The notes under the pieces are model-generated. The model searched no databases and had not been told where the DNA came from. It saw nothing but the letters and a program-made list of their open reading frames with translations. Shown in pieces: positions 63,658 through 64,000 of a stretch of DNA of 64,000 nucleotides. The number at the start of each line of letters is the position of its first letter. The first letter of the stretch is position 1. The stretch lies in IMG/VR virus record IMGVR_UViG_3300046477_000491, positions 1-64,000 of that record; one strand, 5' to 3'. This DNA comes from a virus. The translations under genes were made by a program, and so were the position numbers.

Positions 63658-63680
63658 TACGGCTTCCGAGTTACGGCTTC
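63658..63680 (-). promoter_or_regulatory. Tandem AAGCCGTA half-sites at 63.66 kb
   Basis: Read leftward: GAAGCCGTAACTCGGAAGCC followed by GTAG: two direct half-sites 15 bases apart, between the last partial gene and the 48-residue gene. Confidence 0.55.
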
Positions 63681-64000
63681 ACTTGACGCGGTTCGGGTTG
63701 CGCGTGTCCTTCGCCCACTCGCGCTCGATCTTGCGCTGCTTCGCCTGGGCCTTCTTCTCGTGGGTCTCGAAGACCTCCTGGAAGGTCAGGCCCTTCTTGT
63801 TGGCGATGGCCCGGAGCAGGTACCAGGCGTGGCGGGTGTTCTCCATCTGCCGCTGGGCGTAGGACCTGTGCTCGAAGTAGTGGGCCCACTCCGGGTCGTT
63901 CTCGCGCGCCTGGTCCAGCAGGACCTCCAGCAGGGCGTCGGTCGCGGCGACCTCGGCGGTACGAAGGGTCTTGCAGACGTCCCAGGAGTCGTGGTCCTTG
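63679..64000 (-). CDS. Hypothetical protein, C-terminal part only
   Basis: The gene is cut by the right edge; 106 codons are visible. It contains TLRTAEVAATDALLEVLLDQ, PEWAHYFEHRSYAQRQMENT and a basic end (EKKAQAKQRKIEREWAKDTR). Helical. No family recognised. Confidence 0.65.
   Translation of the reverse strand, partial: KDHDSWDVCKTLRTAEVAATDALLEVLLDQARENDPEWAHYFEHRSYAQRQMENTRHAWYLLRAIANKKGLTFQEVFETHEKKAQAKQRKIEREWAKDTRNPNRVK

Noticed and set aside
1-64000. CRISPR array
   Set aside because: The only short repeat in many copies (CTTAATACC) is dispersed over 45 kb, inside genes, without regular spacers.

Overview
This window is a contiguous part of a G+C-rich actinobacteriophage genome (or integrated prophage), very probably of a Streptomyces host. 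It combines a complete contractile-tail virion module (sheath, tube, T4-type baseplate, portal, N4-gp56-type capsid, large terminase) with two integrases and with genes typical of Streptomyces: an XRE/DUF5753 regulator paired with a DUF397 protein, a DUF2637 protein and an Lsr2-like protein. No DNA polymerase, helicase or primase is visible, so the genome must extend beyond the window. Both ends cut through genes.

Layout. 1-25.9 kb: virion genes, all on the minus strand and read right to left as terminase, collagen-like fibre, portal, scaffold, capsid, connectors, sheath, tube, tail-assembly chaperone (with a probable frameshift extension), tape measure, baseplate hub, spike/fibre, gp25 wedge, J-like wedge. 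26-30.8 kb: small Zn-ribbon, PC4-like and membrane proteins, a tyrosine integrase (minus) and a large serine integrase (plus) with an IS5-transposase-like C-terminal domain. 30.8-37.3 kb: accessory block with a KTSC protein, a holin-like protein, a HicA-like protein, an AcrVA2-like protein, and a whiJ-like regulatory cassette. 37.3-44.1 kb: MazG-like hydrolase, papain-like amidase, metallophosphoesterase, LysM-NlpC/P60 endolysin, four tRNAs (Asn, Leu, Phe, Pro), Lsr2-like protein. 44.5-48.5 kb: an RNA-repair set (kinase/phosphatase, Rnl1-type ligase, RlaP-like nucleotidyltransferase). 48.5-64 kb: many small early-type genes of unknown function, including two lipoproteins, a GNAT-like protein and several Zn-ribbon proteins.

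Two genome-wide DNA signals stand out. (1) The 9-mer CTTAATACC occurs 16 times; 15 copies are on the minus strand, 14 are read in frame as Leu-Asn-Thr within the long or moderate-length genes, and the other two form the core of 6-9 residue mini-ORFs placed before genes. (2) A promoter/operator family built on AAGCCGTAAT, sometimes a perfect palindrome, sits upstream of non-virion transcription units from 25.9 to 63.7 kb. In addition, several virion or membrane genes (gp25, terminase, a 22.8-kb virion-linked gene and a holin-like gene) have a long inverted repeat that includes or abuts the start codon or ribosome-binding site, suggesting RNA-level control of translation.

The virion genes overlap or nearly abut and probably form one late operon ending beyond the left edge, with a terminator after the capsid gene. 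The right-hand genes form many short, mostly leftward operons, each with its own TTGACA-like promoter and GC-rich hairpin terminator. All functional names are from reading sequence by eye; no database search was run.
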